Shown piece after piece: positions 1 to 11,983 of a DNA stretch of 64,000 bases. Both the position numbers and the translations under genes were made by a program. Numbering within the stretch: position 1 is the stretch's first letter; the number at the start of each line of letters is the position of its first letter. The stretch is from Cadophora sp. MPI-SDFR-AT-0126 (lineage: Eukaryota > Ascomycota > Leotiomycetes > Helotiales > Ploettnerulaceae): NCBI GenBank assembly GCA_020747065.1, contig JAGMVK010000004.1:1178001-1242000 (forward strand), given 5' to 3'. Below the pieces are notes generated by a model. That model saw only the letters and a list, made by a program, of their open reading frames with translations. It ran no database searches and was not told the origin of the DNA.

Positions 1-1697
1 ACCGTTTGCAGAAGAGACCGGACTTTCGAGCCGTCGATTTCAGATGCCTATTTCACCACGGTGGAGGCCACGTTGATTCTACGCGTTCGAGCTGGGCGGC
101 CAGGAAGAGCTTCTTTTGGTTTGTGGCAAGTGTCGATTACGAAACAAGCAAGCGCCACGGATATCGTTCCCCGGAGGCATTCATTTGGCTGTTTTGGGCG
201 GCCTATTGTCGAAGTAGACAGAAGTGCAAACCTTTGCCCCCGAGTGTTTCTGGACATTCGTCACGAAAGATGCGTTATAACCGTCCGGTCTCAGGTGTAG
301 GCACACATCTGGAGACATCGAAGCCGGTGTATCTAGCCAGCGCCATTCGTCATTTTCGTTTTATTCATATCGTTTACTTGGGATCTACAGCTTGTGGTTG
401 AAACAAGCGCTTTGCATATTCCAAGCCAAACCAATGGTGGCAGTGCGGGGTTGACTGAGTTCGGAAGGAATGACTCCTTAGGTGAACCCGTTCCATTAGA
501 GATTTGGCTGCAGGCTGCATTGAGGGTTGTCGGTGAAACAACCAACGCCTCTCCAATTCAGCCAAGTTCGTTCCTTTTTTCCTGCCATTCGGTTCTTACA
601 TCCATTTTTGGGAACATGATTCCATCTTACGAGTTTATATACAATTAAACAAACTCCGCCTTGACCGCGCAATAAAAATTGAGGGAGATTATTGGCTGCG
701 ACAATGATGTTTACGAGTTCTTCGTGAGCATCGGGTGTCTCCGACTTTGGCTGACCACCCTCCTTCTTCCATGCATATTCAGGTGAAGAAGGAAAAGTCC
801 GAGATAGCCGAATGGACCCTGCATCTTCAAATGTACGGATTAAAAACAGGTTTACATATATGATTATGTGATGGATTTCTTGCCTCCATTATGATGGGAG
901 GTTACGAGTTGGGGTGGCTTCGCCAAGATGTAGCTCCCACGTGAAGAGCAATACAGACCGTCTGACCAGTGAACGCCTCATCTTGTCTCAGAGAAAGCAT
1001 CACCACAGCGCTGGAGCGACGGTGACCATCTTCGGTATCTCAGTTCCTGCCGTATCCACAGTGCGGGGAAGGATCCGAACCGCCTTACTATTGGGCAGGC
1101 CAACGAGTCACACCTGGAATGCGGCTGATGTGGCTTTAGATTCGTTCTCGTCACCAGACAGGCTGCCGCCAAAAATGCCCCTGCAGGATCTTACGCCCTG
1201 CCCACCACTACTCAGACAGAAGCGCAGTCACCTACACCCACTCTTACAGGCTCATTTCCTATTGCTTTCTCGTTCCTTCCCACTCTGTCTGTTTCTCTTT
1301 CTAGCTTTAGCTGGCAGCGAACTTGGTCTTTATGGTTTAATTGCAAGTTTAGCGAGGCAAAATGAGTGTGTGTCTTACATGTACCGGGGGTATGAATCAT
1401 AATCTTCCACACGCGCTCGCCGAGTGAGGCGCATGGCAATTTATGGTGGCAGCCTTCACTCAAGGCTTCTGTGTGACTACTATTTATCTCCTCACGTTCC
1501 CCGTGAATTGTCCACTCTTTTCTCTTCAAATTTCACGAGACACACATCACCTGCATACCACACTCGCTTCTCACATTCTTTATCGGCCAATTCCCTCACA
1601 TATACACACATCCAGACCGGCCGTGAGCCGGGCTCTGAAGGAAATACTGAAGAAAGCGACAATACCATCCAAGGAGGAAGGCAAACCGACAAATACG
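1..1697. other. No supported gene
   Basis: I see only short overlapping open frames on both strands, none with recognisable domains or a coherent intron pattern. The last part, roughly 1480-1690, is pyrimidine- and CA-rich and is probably the promoter and 5' leader of the gene that begins at 1698. The left edge could hold the end of a gene outside the window, but nothing shows it. Confidence 0.5.
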
Positions 1698-2414
1698 ATG
1701 CCTATTCACGAGCTCCAGCGACGAGACTCGTGGCCCCCAACCGTCGTGCGGATCCACGACGACGACACCGAAGAAGATCCTATCGATGAAGACCCATTCT
1801 CATTCTTCCTCACCTCACCCGAAGACCTCGATGACTTCCTCGACGAAGACCTATCCGCCGGCATCGAAACACCTGACTCATCATCACCAGTCCGGGAAGT
1901 CTCGCCCTCAGCACTTCAACGCTCGCCACTGCCAGACGAAGATTCAGACGAGGACGACAGTTTCGGGCTTGCTATGCCCCTTTCCCTCAAGGACTTCACA
2001 CGCAAGCATGCCTCTTCCAACGGTCGCAAATCTCGGGCCGGACAGCGGACCGATGATCTGAAGGGTCTCGGCATCGCATTGCCGCCGAATGCGGAATTCT
2101 CGGCCTCAAGAGGCAGGGCGAAGGTTCGCTTGACGCCACCACCGCGCAATGGTCGGGGCAGGGGCCAGACTCGGAGTCTCTCTGCTAGGAGACCGCAGAG
2201 TTGGAGATTGCCGAGTCCGGATATTTATTCGATCAAGGAGGAGAGGGAGAGTGATGAGGATTTGAAGAAAGGTGGTGAGGGGCAAGGGCAGGGAAAGATT
2301 GACTTGGAATCGCCGATCTCTGCGAGTGCGCCGGCTAGCACGAACATTGATCAGGTGATGATGGGTGTGAGTCTGCCGAAGAAGCCTAAGAAGAGGGTCC
2401 ATTGGGCGTTTTGA
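1698..2414 (+). CDS. Hypothetical acidic low-complexity protein
   Basis: Single-exon frame of 238 residues that I do not recognise. The N-terminal third is very acidic (runs such as DDDTEEDPIDEDP and EDLDDFLDEDL). The middle is Ser/Pro-rich, followed by a basic Arg/Gly stretch (NGRGRGQTRSLSARR) and a short basic end, KKPKKRVHWAF. It looks largely disordered and could be nuclear, but that is inference. The frame stays open upstream to an ATG at 1443. I chose the ATG at 1698 because the upstream translation lacks the acidic composition, reads like leader sequence and overlaps a CA-rich stretch. Third-position bias and the lack of stops over 700 bp support real coding. Confidence 0.6.
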   Translation: MPIHELQRRDSWPPTVVRIHDDDTEEDPIDEDPFSFFLTSPEDLDDFLDEDLSAGIETPDSSSPVREVSPSALQRSPLPDEDSDEDDSFGLAMPLSLKDFTRKHASSNGRKSRAGQRTDDLKGLGIALPPNAEFSASRGRAKVRLTPPPRNGRGRGQTRSLSARRPQSWRLPSPDIYSIKEERESDEDLKKGGEGQGQGKIDLESPISASAPASTNIDQVMMGVSLPKKPKKRVHWAF

Positions 2415-4924
2415 GTGATCAGGGGATGGCGGTATGAGAGAGACACCAATTTGCATTTGCATTGCTAGGCGTTTATAGGGTGGGAAGGGGACTTGCATTG
2501 TTTCCTTTAGCATGACAGGAATGATGGCAGGATGGACGTCAGGGTGGACCGAATGGAGACACAGGGATTTTGAGTGGCATATTTGTGGTTCCATTGGTTG
2601 TACTATAGATTTCCCGTGGCTTTGGACGGTATGGTGGATAGCTATGAGTGATTGTGAGGGGTGGGGAGTAAGGCAACATCGTACATCATGGATTATGCAT
2701 TGGAAGCTAGCATTTACTTTTCATCGAGTTTATCAAGCAACAGATTTGCAGCAACTGTACAGCACACTAGGTCTTTGGAAAATTGATGTTCACTAAATGC
2801 TCATAGCATTAGCATAGCTTTCTCTCCTCCACCGACTTTCTCCAATCGTCGAGTTCCAACCCGGCAGAATCTCGTTCCACAGCTCTGGGCTTCTCCATAC
2901 CACGGCAGCCTGGGATTTCGACGCAAGGTATTGTTGTCCTTTACTCCTCTGAAAGATCGTCTCTCTTGTAGTATGCATAGCTGACGTAAGTAGTGGATGC
3001 TCGACCATGAGCTACCTGCTGTATGGAGATTCTCCAAATAATGGTTTTCAATATGTAAAGTTCTACTGCTTTTTCGACAATCTATTCAGAGGTGCGAAGG
3101 CGTCGAAAGCTTTGAAGTTCATATTCTAATCTCTGGTGAATTATGAGAAAGTTGGATTTGGGAATTGCCATTGTCTTGGCTCTCGGTTGACGCTCTGCCC
3201 TTTGCTTAATACTTTTAAAAAAAAATACGGAAGATGTCTGCATATTCCTGCATGGCACAGCAATTGACGTCTGGTAAAACCAGTACGATAGCCCCGGATA
3301 GATCTGTACAGGTTCACTGTGATTGTGCGATGGGACCATCGTGCTTCTCAGGCGAGTTCCGTTCCTCTTGCTCCTAGCGAATTCATGATAACCCATTGAT
3401 GGAGTCAATGATACTCAAGATCTTGGACAGAAATTAGATTATGGGGTTCTCATAGAATACTATATAATATACTCGTACCCAATCGTAGAACTGAAGGAAC
3501 CATTTTCGTTGATTTGCATTCAGGATTTGGCTGCAATAAAGTAGGTTGACGGCTGGAGGAGTATTGTATCTCACGGCTTGTTCAACTACCAATTCCCATC
3601 TCCTGATACCCTCAACCTCTGCCATTAAGGTTGGTATGTTGTTTTGTCACTTCCTGTCGACATTCGATCTTCGACCGGTTCGCCACAAGAGACCTAGATA
3701 TCTAGGAAATAAAATGACGCGTACCAACAGTTCAAGATTCGACTCCGTCCATCTCGGTACAACTAGGCACGTATCCATCCTGGTACGGAGAACGTGATCA
3801 AAAGTATGGTTGATGTCGCGGACTGCCCTGTGAGTTCTGTGAAGGGATTCAAGGGGAAATCCCTATGAAAAGTGGGTTCCAGCAACGTTCATAGGCTCGG
3901 ATTCGTTGTAAATATGCGAATACTGGGGAGGACGGATAAGCGACAATTCGCCACTTGTATGTTTGAATGATACATTACGGGGGCACCGATGAATGTTCAC
4001 AGCAGCCTCACAGGGTTGCGATCACCGATGCCCTTTGAACGATATTTTCGAACCGTACAGAAGCCAATTTAATTCGTCAGACTTACCTCGCTTCCATACC
4101 TCCACTTCGAACATCGGCGTCGGCTCTTAAGCAAGTGCTGACCAGCTAAGGTTTAGCGTCGCCTCGTTCGCTTGTTGACTGTTCAATAACAATAACGCAC
4201 TGCAGTATCTCATCTTGACATCAACCGGAGAATGCGAGAAGTGCTTTCTCGTTTTCGGATTGATTTTGATTCCGATAATTTGGAATGATCGGCTACAGAG
4301 TTTGAGGTTTTGTATTTTGCTTCTGTTCGCACGGCGTGACGCGGTCATGAATGATGTTTGTATCTGACCTCTTGCAAGTGCCGAGTGATCTCGTCTTCGT
4401 ACTAGCTTTTGCTAGCCGACGGATTCAGAGCGAGGGATATATGTCGAGAAAGCTTGACGGAGTTAGGGTTGGAAAAGCTCAATGTTTTGTTTTCTTTGAC
4501 TCAAGACTTGATTTGTGGGTCGACTTGGGCTTAGAGCCGTATAGAGCATGATGATTGCGACGCATCTCACGGCGATGGTTCTTCGAAGGTCAATCTAGAG
4601 TCTGATACGATGTCTATGCCTCAGTTGGTCTCAATGGGGTCTGTACTCCTGCGATTGCGTACCTCCCAGTTAGCATCCTCATCATCAACGGCTCTAGGCA
4701 CCGTATTCGTGTTTCCTATTGTCTATATATTGAGGCATCCCAAATACTCACTGTCATACAATCAAGCAACCAAGCAAGATAAGACAGTTCCAACCTGGAC
4801 GATCCTTCATATACTCACTTCATACCGCGCATCAATCTGTATCATTTCCGGCGCCGGAAGCATAAACGAATGAAACTATACCTTATCCCGACTTTCGTCG
4901 AACTCTTCACGGATACACGTCAAC
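2415..4924. other. Long intergenic region, no supported gene
   Basis: About 2.5 kb with only short frames and no recognisable domain. Sequence just before 4925 is rich in short pyrimidine and CAA-type tracts typical of a fungal 5' leader and probably belongs to the sterol reductase gene. Confidence 0.5.
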
Positions 4925-6864
4925 ATGGAACCAACAATCAGTCGCATCCCTTCCCTCCACTCCTCGGACATACCTCCATCATCCCTCACCACCAACCTGC
5001 TTCGAAAAAGCCGCAGACAATCCTTATCAACTCCTAGTACTACCACTTCACTCTGGGGCCGTCGCTATCACCACGGCACATGGCTACACAGCATCTCTTG
5101 CCTCTGTATCATGCTCTCCTGTCCATGCCTAGTCATTTTCTACTGGATCTCCCTCTCCTCTTTCAACGGCTCTCTTTTCAATGCCGGAATCTCCATATTC
5201 GATCTCAAACCCTCAAAATTCATCTCCACCTACGCTCCCCGACTAGATGCCACAGTAACTCTGTGGTACTTTGCATGGCTCGCCTTCCAAGTCGTGTTGT
5301 TCCAATACCTACCAACGAAAATCAGTACCGGGCAGCTTACACCGGCTGGCCATCGCCTCGAGTATCGCACTAATGGATTGCTCGCGTGGCTCGTATCACA
5401 TGTACTTTTCAGTGGCGCGGTGGCCGTAGGGATTGTGGATGCTGCGATCATTGCAAAGAACTGGGGGCAGCTGCTCGTGGTAGCGAACTTGACTGGTTTT
5501 CTACTTGCAGGTCTTGCCTATTTGAAGGCCAGGGTGTGGCCTACTTATGAGAAGGATTCGAAGTTTAGTGGTGAGTTCAGTTCATTTTACTTTTAACTTC
5601 GAGTTTCGGGGGATATGGGGTTTCCCAATCATTTGGAGAGTTGAGGGAGAGATTACTGATGGCTGTCTTGTAATGGTTTTAGGATCCTTTTTCTATGATC
5701 TTTATATGGGCGTAGAGCTGAATCCTCGGATTGGACAATCCTTCGATTTCAAGCTCTTCACCAATACTCGGCCTGGAATCGTCGCTTGGACACTGATGTA
5801 AGTCCGATTTCCCGGCTCGGTTATTGTATGACTGCATCCTCACTTTCCATCCTCCTCCGGTTGCCCAAGCAATTTGACAACTTGAGATCTGCTACAAAGA
5901 ACGCACTGGCTGACCGCAGCTTTCCACTCCGGCTAGTGACCTCTCCTTCCTCGCCCTTCAGAAACAACTGCATGGCTGTATTACCAACTCCATCATACTC
6001 GCAACCTCGCTACACACCATCTACGTCCTCGACCTCTTCATCAACGAAGACTGGTACGTCCGCACCATCGACATCACACACGACCACTTCGGCTTCTACC
6101 TCGGCTGGGGAAGTCTCGCCTGGCTCCCCTCCATGTACACCCTCCAAGTCCAATACCTAGCCCTCCACAACCCCCCTGCCTCCGATTTGTCAGATCTAGC
6201 TACTGTTTGCATTGCTTGTGTTGGCGTGGCGGCGTATGCGCTGTTCCGGTCTGTGAATTATCAGAAGGATCTGGTGAGGCGGACGGAGGGAGAGTGTATG
6301 ATCTGGGGACGGAAAGCGAAGGTGTTGAGGGTTAAGTATAGGACTGGGGAGGGGGGGATGCATAGTACGGTGTTGTCTTGTGGGGGGTGGTGGGGGCTTG
6401 CGAGACATGTCAATTATGTGGGGGATTTGGTGATGGCGTATGCGATGGTGAGTGATCCGAATTCTTATCTAGGGGTTATTTTCCTTCTGTTTTCCAGCCC
6501 TTGAGAGCCCTCTTCTTCATTCATTCCAGCAAAAGCCTCATATCTTCTTTGGTCTGGCCGAGTCCTCACCCTTATTCTCCTTCTGGCCACTTGTTGCACG
6601 CTTCTTAATGTGCTTTCCCTTCTTCCCTTTTATTACTATCAGCACCACGACACCACAACACTTGCTAAATCTTTCCTCTCTCGGATATAGTGCGCAACTT
6701 GTGGCCTAGAGAATCTCCTCCCGTGGACGTACGCCATTTTCATGACTATCCTCTTGATACACCGGAGCTGGCGAGACGAGGAGAGATGTGCTAAGAAATA
6801 TGGAAAGGGCTGGGAGGCCTATTGTGAGAAGGTTCGATGGACCATGATCCCTGGTTTCTATTGA
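4925..6864 (+). CDS. ERG4/ERG24-family sterol reductase (C-14 reductase-like)
   Basis: Integral ER membrane enzyme expected to reduce a sterol double bond with NADPH in ergosterol synthesis. Exons are 4925-5570, 5683-5797, 5937-6447 and 6691-6864 and give 481 residues in frame. Family signatures are clear: [14 protein letters not shown] followed by [16 protein letters not shown], then [16 protein letters not shown], and a C-terminal end with [21 protein letters not shown] before a terminal GFY. The RPG(I/L) motif favours the ERG24/lamin-B-receptor/TM7SF2 branch over ERG4. Several hydrophobic helices are visible from about residue 55 onward. No nuclear lamina-type extension is present. The loop between the MAYAM segment and the last helix is short. 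It is probably a divergent paralogue, since the canonical ERG24 is usually more conserved. It converges with the large secreted-protein gene at 7174, leaving only about 310 bp between stops. Confidence 0.85.
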
Positions 6865-7173
6865 AAGCTCAGTTGAGTTGGTGGAAAGGAGCCCACGATA
6901 TGGAGATGGGATGTACTGGCATGGTAGGTGAGGGGAGAGGGTTGAGTGTTCGAGCTAGGCTGGGGACAAGCGGGCGGGGTGATTATTTTCTTGGATTTTT
7001 TGGCCCTCTTGCGATTGGTCCATTGATAGATATTGGGGATGATATTTGAATAAAGATTAACTGGCTTGCTAGTATAAGCCGCAGGACACTTTGACGTCTC
7101 GTATCTGGACACCGGATACCTATCGTGCCTGAGACGACGATGAATCTGTCCTTTTCCCATTCAGAGTAACTGG

Positions 7174-10100
7174 CTAGCATTTTGCAACATAGTTGACAGT
7201 AAGCATGCAGCCATCCTCTTGATGGAAAGAACCACACTTGGAGCATCCACCGAGCTTGCGAAGATTTTGATACGTTTTCCACATATCATTCCCGCTCATT
7301 GCACAATTGTATCCCTGAAGAAAGACGCCGCAGCCTCCATTCCCATCGCTTGCGCAGCCTCCATTTTCGGCATCCCCGCTAAGTAATAGCAAGTAGATTA
7401 GCAACGATCCTGCTTACAAGACCAAAAAGAGAAGAGGACAATCGAGACCAGTGAGTTTCTACTTACGATGTTCCGTACGTAAGGATATCCGTCCGGTTCA
7501 AGTTATTAACGGCACGATCACACCATGCGAGGAGGGTCGGTAATGAGCATAAAGACGAGCCTTTGCAGTCGTAATCCGAATTGTCATCGCACGGTTGGCC
7601 GTCACATTTGTAGCTTCGCAAAGGACCGTGGAAAATGTTCTGAAGCGGCGCATAGCCTTGGCCTTGAACAACGAAGTTATCCGGAAGAGCGTCGGTACCA
7701 CCTAGTGGAACATACCATGTGTTTGTGTATCCAGACTGGGTTTGGGGTGCGGTGCCCTGGGGTAACCATGTCCAATCCGCATTGCCCGAGCCACCCTCGA
7801 CGTATGCTCCGGTGTACTTGTAGAAGCCTGGGTAAAAATCATTTCCCTCGACCAGGTAATTAACAAGTTTATATTGACCAATCGGGTCACCACCGCCGTT
7901 GTCAGTACTGAGGCCTGCGTCAATAGGCCAACCCGCTGAAGCGCCGATTGCTTGATGTGGCCCGCCAATAAACAGGCGTACGAATGCATAAGGCACTAAG
8001 ACGTCGGCGGTATAGACAACCTGATCACCAATTTTCACATATTGAACATTCGAGATTGATTTACCGTCAGGTAGAGCTGTAGTACTCAACGTCATCAGTT
8101 TAGATGTCCCTCCGCGACCTGAGGTGGAGTTAGAACTGACCTTTAGTACTCATCGTCAGTAGTTTAGATGTCCCTCCGCTACCTGAGGTCAAGATGGTTT
8201 TGACTTCGAAAGAAATTCCAGTTGTTCCAGGTTCTAGCATCCCTATAGTAGCTCGCGTTAAAAACGCGGGCATCTCTATCACTAAAGCACCGTTCTGGTA
8301 CACAGCGTAACCGAGAGCCTTCGCTACAGGTGACCAAGTAATTGTAGCAGAAGTGTAGTCCGAAGCGATGACTTGAGCGTCGTTAGGTACACCAGAGACA
8401 TAAGAGCCACCGAGTGAAGGGGCCGAATCCTTGCGAACAGTACCACCTGAAACAACTTTCATCGCTTCATTCATATATTCATCGCTCGGAACGTTATCGT
8501 AGGGATTAGGGTTATCATCGCTGGTCATTTCGAGATACCCTGCACCGCGCTCAAGAGCAAGAGCAGCGACTTCTGCAATCTTGTCTTGTGGGACCCTATA
8601 AACGATATGCCATATCTTTCGACTGTCCTGTGGCTTCCAATCATTCGGAGTGTATGCAGACGACGTATACGTCTCGTAGCTACTCTCGAACGTTAACAGC
8701 GTGTCCATAGTGTTTTCGAAACATTGTGCCATAGGAGAACCAGGGTTAAGCACTGTATAAGCACCAGGATGTTTACGCTTAGTATAAGCATTGATATGAG
8801 TGTAAAGGTCGGAGTATATGTTATTTGGGCCACATTCAGGCCAGCCTTCGTCGAAGAAAATGCCCCCAATAGTATCGGGATACCTTCCAAAGGTTAGCGC
8901 TGCCTGTTCCTGGACCTAAGTCTTATGTCTTCAGGTCCAAGAGAAAAGAGGTAGAATACATACAGCTCGAACCACTTATCAACATCTTGCTCGATTTGCG
9001 AAGTCCAGTCGGCAAGATTTCCCGAACCTAGTCGGGTTTTGAATTGTTGCTGACTCACCCCGAGGTAGCCAGTTCGAACGTAGCCAATGACTGTTTTCCC
9101 TGAGTTTGCAGCCTGCTCTATAACTGACTTCCAAGATGTGTCAACCACATAGTCTGGGCCATTTAAAACATTAGCAATAAGTATACTGTGCTTATTGGAG
9201 TCGTAAGAGATCAATCGTTGCCAAGCATTTGGATCTCCAAGTGGATTGGTATAAGAAGCAATTGCGATCTGTTGGCCTCCTGAAGGACTGTAGGGACATG
9301 AGCCTCCTGAGCCCAGGTCTGCGTCATCTGTTATTGCCGGAAATCCTTCGTCCAACAATTTTGAAACTCCCATTTCGGAGATGATCAACTCGGCAATGAT
9401 CTCATGCAGAATCTCCTGGGGATGAAAAACGCGTCCAAATCTGTGTCGGAAGATTGTTAGTCGAATTGAAGTCAATGAAGCATCGACATCTTACCCATCC
9501 GGGAGGAAATTTGGATAGTAATCCTTCAGAAGTTCCCCAGGATCAGACGGATCTTCTCCTTCGTCCATAACGGATGCCACTTTGGATTCCTCGATAACGT
9601 CTTCAACGAGGAGTTGCGACGTTGGGTCAAGCATCAGAGTCAGTTGTGTCATAACCTCCAGAGAGCCCTTAAAACTTCCAGTCTTGACGCCAGCGACCGA
9701 GTCTCGTTTCCAAGGACTGGAAGCCTGAGCTCCGCTATCCATTTTGAAGAATAGATCGTCATTCCTGTGAATGATAAAAAGTTAACGAAGAACAGTACTA
9801 ATCGTTGTACAAAATTCCGTACCATGAGATTCCGTTAGTAGGTGTTTCGTCAACACCAGCTTCACAGAAATGCCCTTTAGAATTGGTCAAATACGAATCG
9901 TAGTCTATGAAAACGACACTAGGACCCGCCCTGGCGACAGCAGCTGACTGGAGCGAGAATTAGCCAGAGCACTATTGGGATTGAATTAAGGGATTTGGGA
10001 CAACCAACTAGCTTGTCGTTGACAGCATCAACAAGGGCATTCATCCTTTTCCGGTGGCTGACTGTTAGACGCTGATATGGCTCCCAAACATTCGCGGCTT

Positions 10101-11156
10101 TCTAATCAGTAGTTAAAATGCGATGAAAGATACATAGTAAGCAAGTGCTAGTTTGCTTACATGTAGCCAAGTGCCCCAGGTGACTGTGTCACAAGCCGAT
10201 GTAAGATCAGCTGCCCAGAATTTAGCGTACCTGGAAACAAGTCAAAAGCAGGCGATTTGAGTGCTGGGAGGGTCTCACCCTGTGTAGTAAATTTTACCCC
10301 TGTCTCAAATTAGTGTTAAGGTCCTGAAAAGCTTGGAGAAGACTGACCCAGGACCTAGCTTCGCTTTCGCCGCGCTGATTAGCGAGTCTAGACTGGAACT
10401 GAACGCAGGTCCATCAATTAGTGCTTGTGAGACATCCATTTGTCCTTCACAGCCACGGCCGTACACATCCATATCCAAGAAGTCTAGAAATGAGAAGCGA
10501 TCGTCTTCCGCTACTATAATCATTGCCTCAATAACTTGAGAGGTGCTGAGCACAGCCCATTGAAAAATACACTGGTTCAAGGTATTTGTAAGTTCAACGT
10601 CGTTGCCGCCTAGAAAAAGAAAAACAAGTCAGCCTCAATCAATACAAGCAGCAGGGAGATACAGACCTGCTGATATTAAGATCACTTGTTGATTTGAATC
10701 AATCGCAGGAATCTGCCTTTCTAGAACATCACTGATCACAGCACCCGAGCATGATTTGAATTGGAATTTGCGGTTTGACGAGGCTCCTAATCGCTCATCG
10801 TTATTCACAAGAAAGGGATATGAGTGATCGCAGCGACTGCAGGAGTAGTCTTTGAATAGTTCAGTAAGTTACGGAGAGCCCATGGAATCGAACTTACCAC
10901 TATCTGGGTCCCAAAAGCCGAAAACACTTCCGAGCTTCTCACCGGCACCAATTCCAGCCGAGTAGGAATCGCCTATGGCAGCCAATCTGGTGATGAAAGA
11001 CAGGTCTGCCTGGTTGAAAGCATTGCCATCTCTTGTTATCAAAGTAGCATTCTCTTGGTTGGTGGAAGCTAATAAGAAGCCATTGCTATCAGACATTACC
11101 GCTGAGCATCTCACTGTCAACAAGACCGATAAAAGCAGCAAAAGCCATTGTGCCAT
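7174..11156 (-). CDS. Secreted multidomain SGNH esterase / spherulin-4 (GH135-type) / KP4-like protein
   Basis: Twelve exons keep frame throughout: 11156-10898, 10849-10667, 10609-10348, 10299-10279, 10230-10161, 10101-10009, 9947-9823, 9764-9495, 9440-8964, 8883-8183, 8118-7467, 7378-7174; about 1,105 residues. Residues 1-20 form a signal peptide. An SGNH/GDSL hydrolase follows, with IGDSYSAGIGAG (Ser64 nucleophile) and GGND at 148-151. Residues about 450-690 match spherulin-4, the Sph3/GH135 fold, with a GYVRTGY strand and the acidic pair Asp598-Glu599 in GGIFFDEGW. A Fn3-like stretch (about 720-815) and an aromatic-rich module of unknown type come next. The last ~100 residues carry ten cysteines and the LTVNYV ending, resembling the KP4-like killer-toxin family. 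GH135 enzymes cut galactosaminogalactan; the combined role here is inferred, perhaps attack on rival fungal walls. The exon 6 donor (GTTGGT) is weak. SGNH and spherulin-4 calls are firm; the Fn3 and KP4-like calls are tentative. Confidence 0.82.
8081..8189. repeat. 64-nt-period tandem duplication spanning an intron
   Basis: Two 45-nt copies, 8081-8125 and 8145-8189, match at 41 of 45 positions. Each ends, on the coding (minus) strand, with CCTCAG followed by GT. The intron of 8119-8182 runs exactly from one AG|GT to the other, so its length equals the repeat period (64 nt). It contains TTCTAAC, a good branch site, just before the acceptor. Confidence 0.9.
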
Positions 11157-11963
11157 ACTTGGAAGGGGGGGTTCTCGCAGAGGCGCGACGACAGGATGAG
11201 TAAAGAAAAGAAAATTGAGGTGATCAATGATCAACAAGTACCCGAGCTTAGGAACCGCTTTATGACCTTAGGATGCAAAATCCTGTTGTCTCTTATCGGT
11301 GGCCAACACATGGACGACTCAACACGCAGGTATCAGGCGGACACGAAATACAAGGTCTTGAAAAATTTGCGCCACTGCCTTCCGCTATTGGAGAACTCCT
11401 TTTTTTCCCAACGGAAAATGACGAGAGCCCCCGAGCCGTCCACCATCTGAGCTTGTGCATGTTTCTGATCTCCTTCACAGTGGATACCATAAACATCAAA
11501 GAGAGCTCTAACATACTGCATTCTAGTTATCGTACGACCAGATCCACAGAAACCATATGCAACATGCTCATGGTACTGAGATATTGTGGTCCATGTGAAA
11601 AGCCAAGGAAGAAATACTTTATGGCTTGGCATAATTTTGTGTGATTCGTCAAGTACATCCTGCATGAAGAGTTGAAAACTGAATAGGCTATGATACCGTT
11701 GGAGTAAGCGTGACGCCGGGATTGCTCTCCTTCACAGCCGAAGCTACTCGTAAATTACGAACGCCAGTCACGACCCACTACGAGTGGTCCTGCACCTTTT
11801 TCTGTCCCCCAGATGGGTCGACACCATAAGTTAAGACATGAGTGGGTTGGTTGTGGAATTCTAGATAACCTTAAGCATGCGCTTGACGCTTGGCGGCGGC
11901 AAGAAAACACTTTTCAACCTCCACGATTTGGACGAAGCCCGGCAAGCCCGCACCAACCCGCCC
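11157..11963. other. Upstream region of the multidomain secreted gene
   Basis: About 800 bp between the start codon at 11156 and the transposon relic. I see no supported gene; it presumably holds the promoter of the minus-strand gene. Confidence 0.5.
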
Positions 11964-11983
11964 CCTATCCCATCGACCGCCAT
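11964..11983 (+). repeat. Left terminal inverted repeat of piggyBac-like element
   Basis: CCTATCCCATCGACCGCCAT, perfectly complementary to 13952-13971, followed inward by CGCATTTTAGC. A related copy with transition differences occurs at 18885-18904. Confidence 0.8.

Noticed and set aside
914..1402. 162-codon open frame on the plus strand
   Set aside because: No domain, composition typical of non-coding sequence, and overlapping open frames of similar length on the other strand.
8119..8182. Reading the duplicated block as coding repeat rather than intron
   Set aside because: The 64-nt period is not a multiple of three and the unspliced frame meets a stop; splicing at the two AGGT sites restores the frame.
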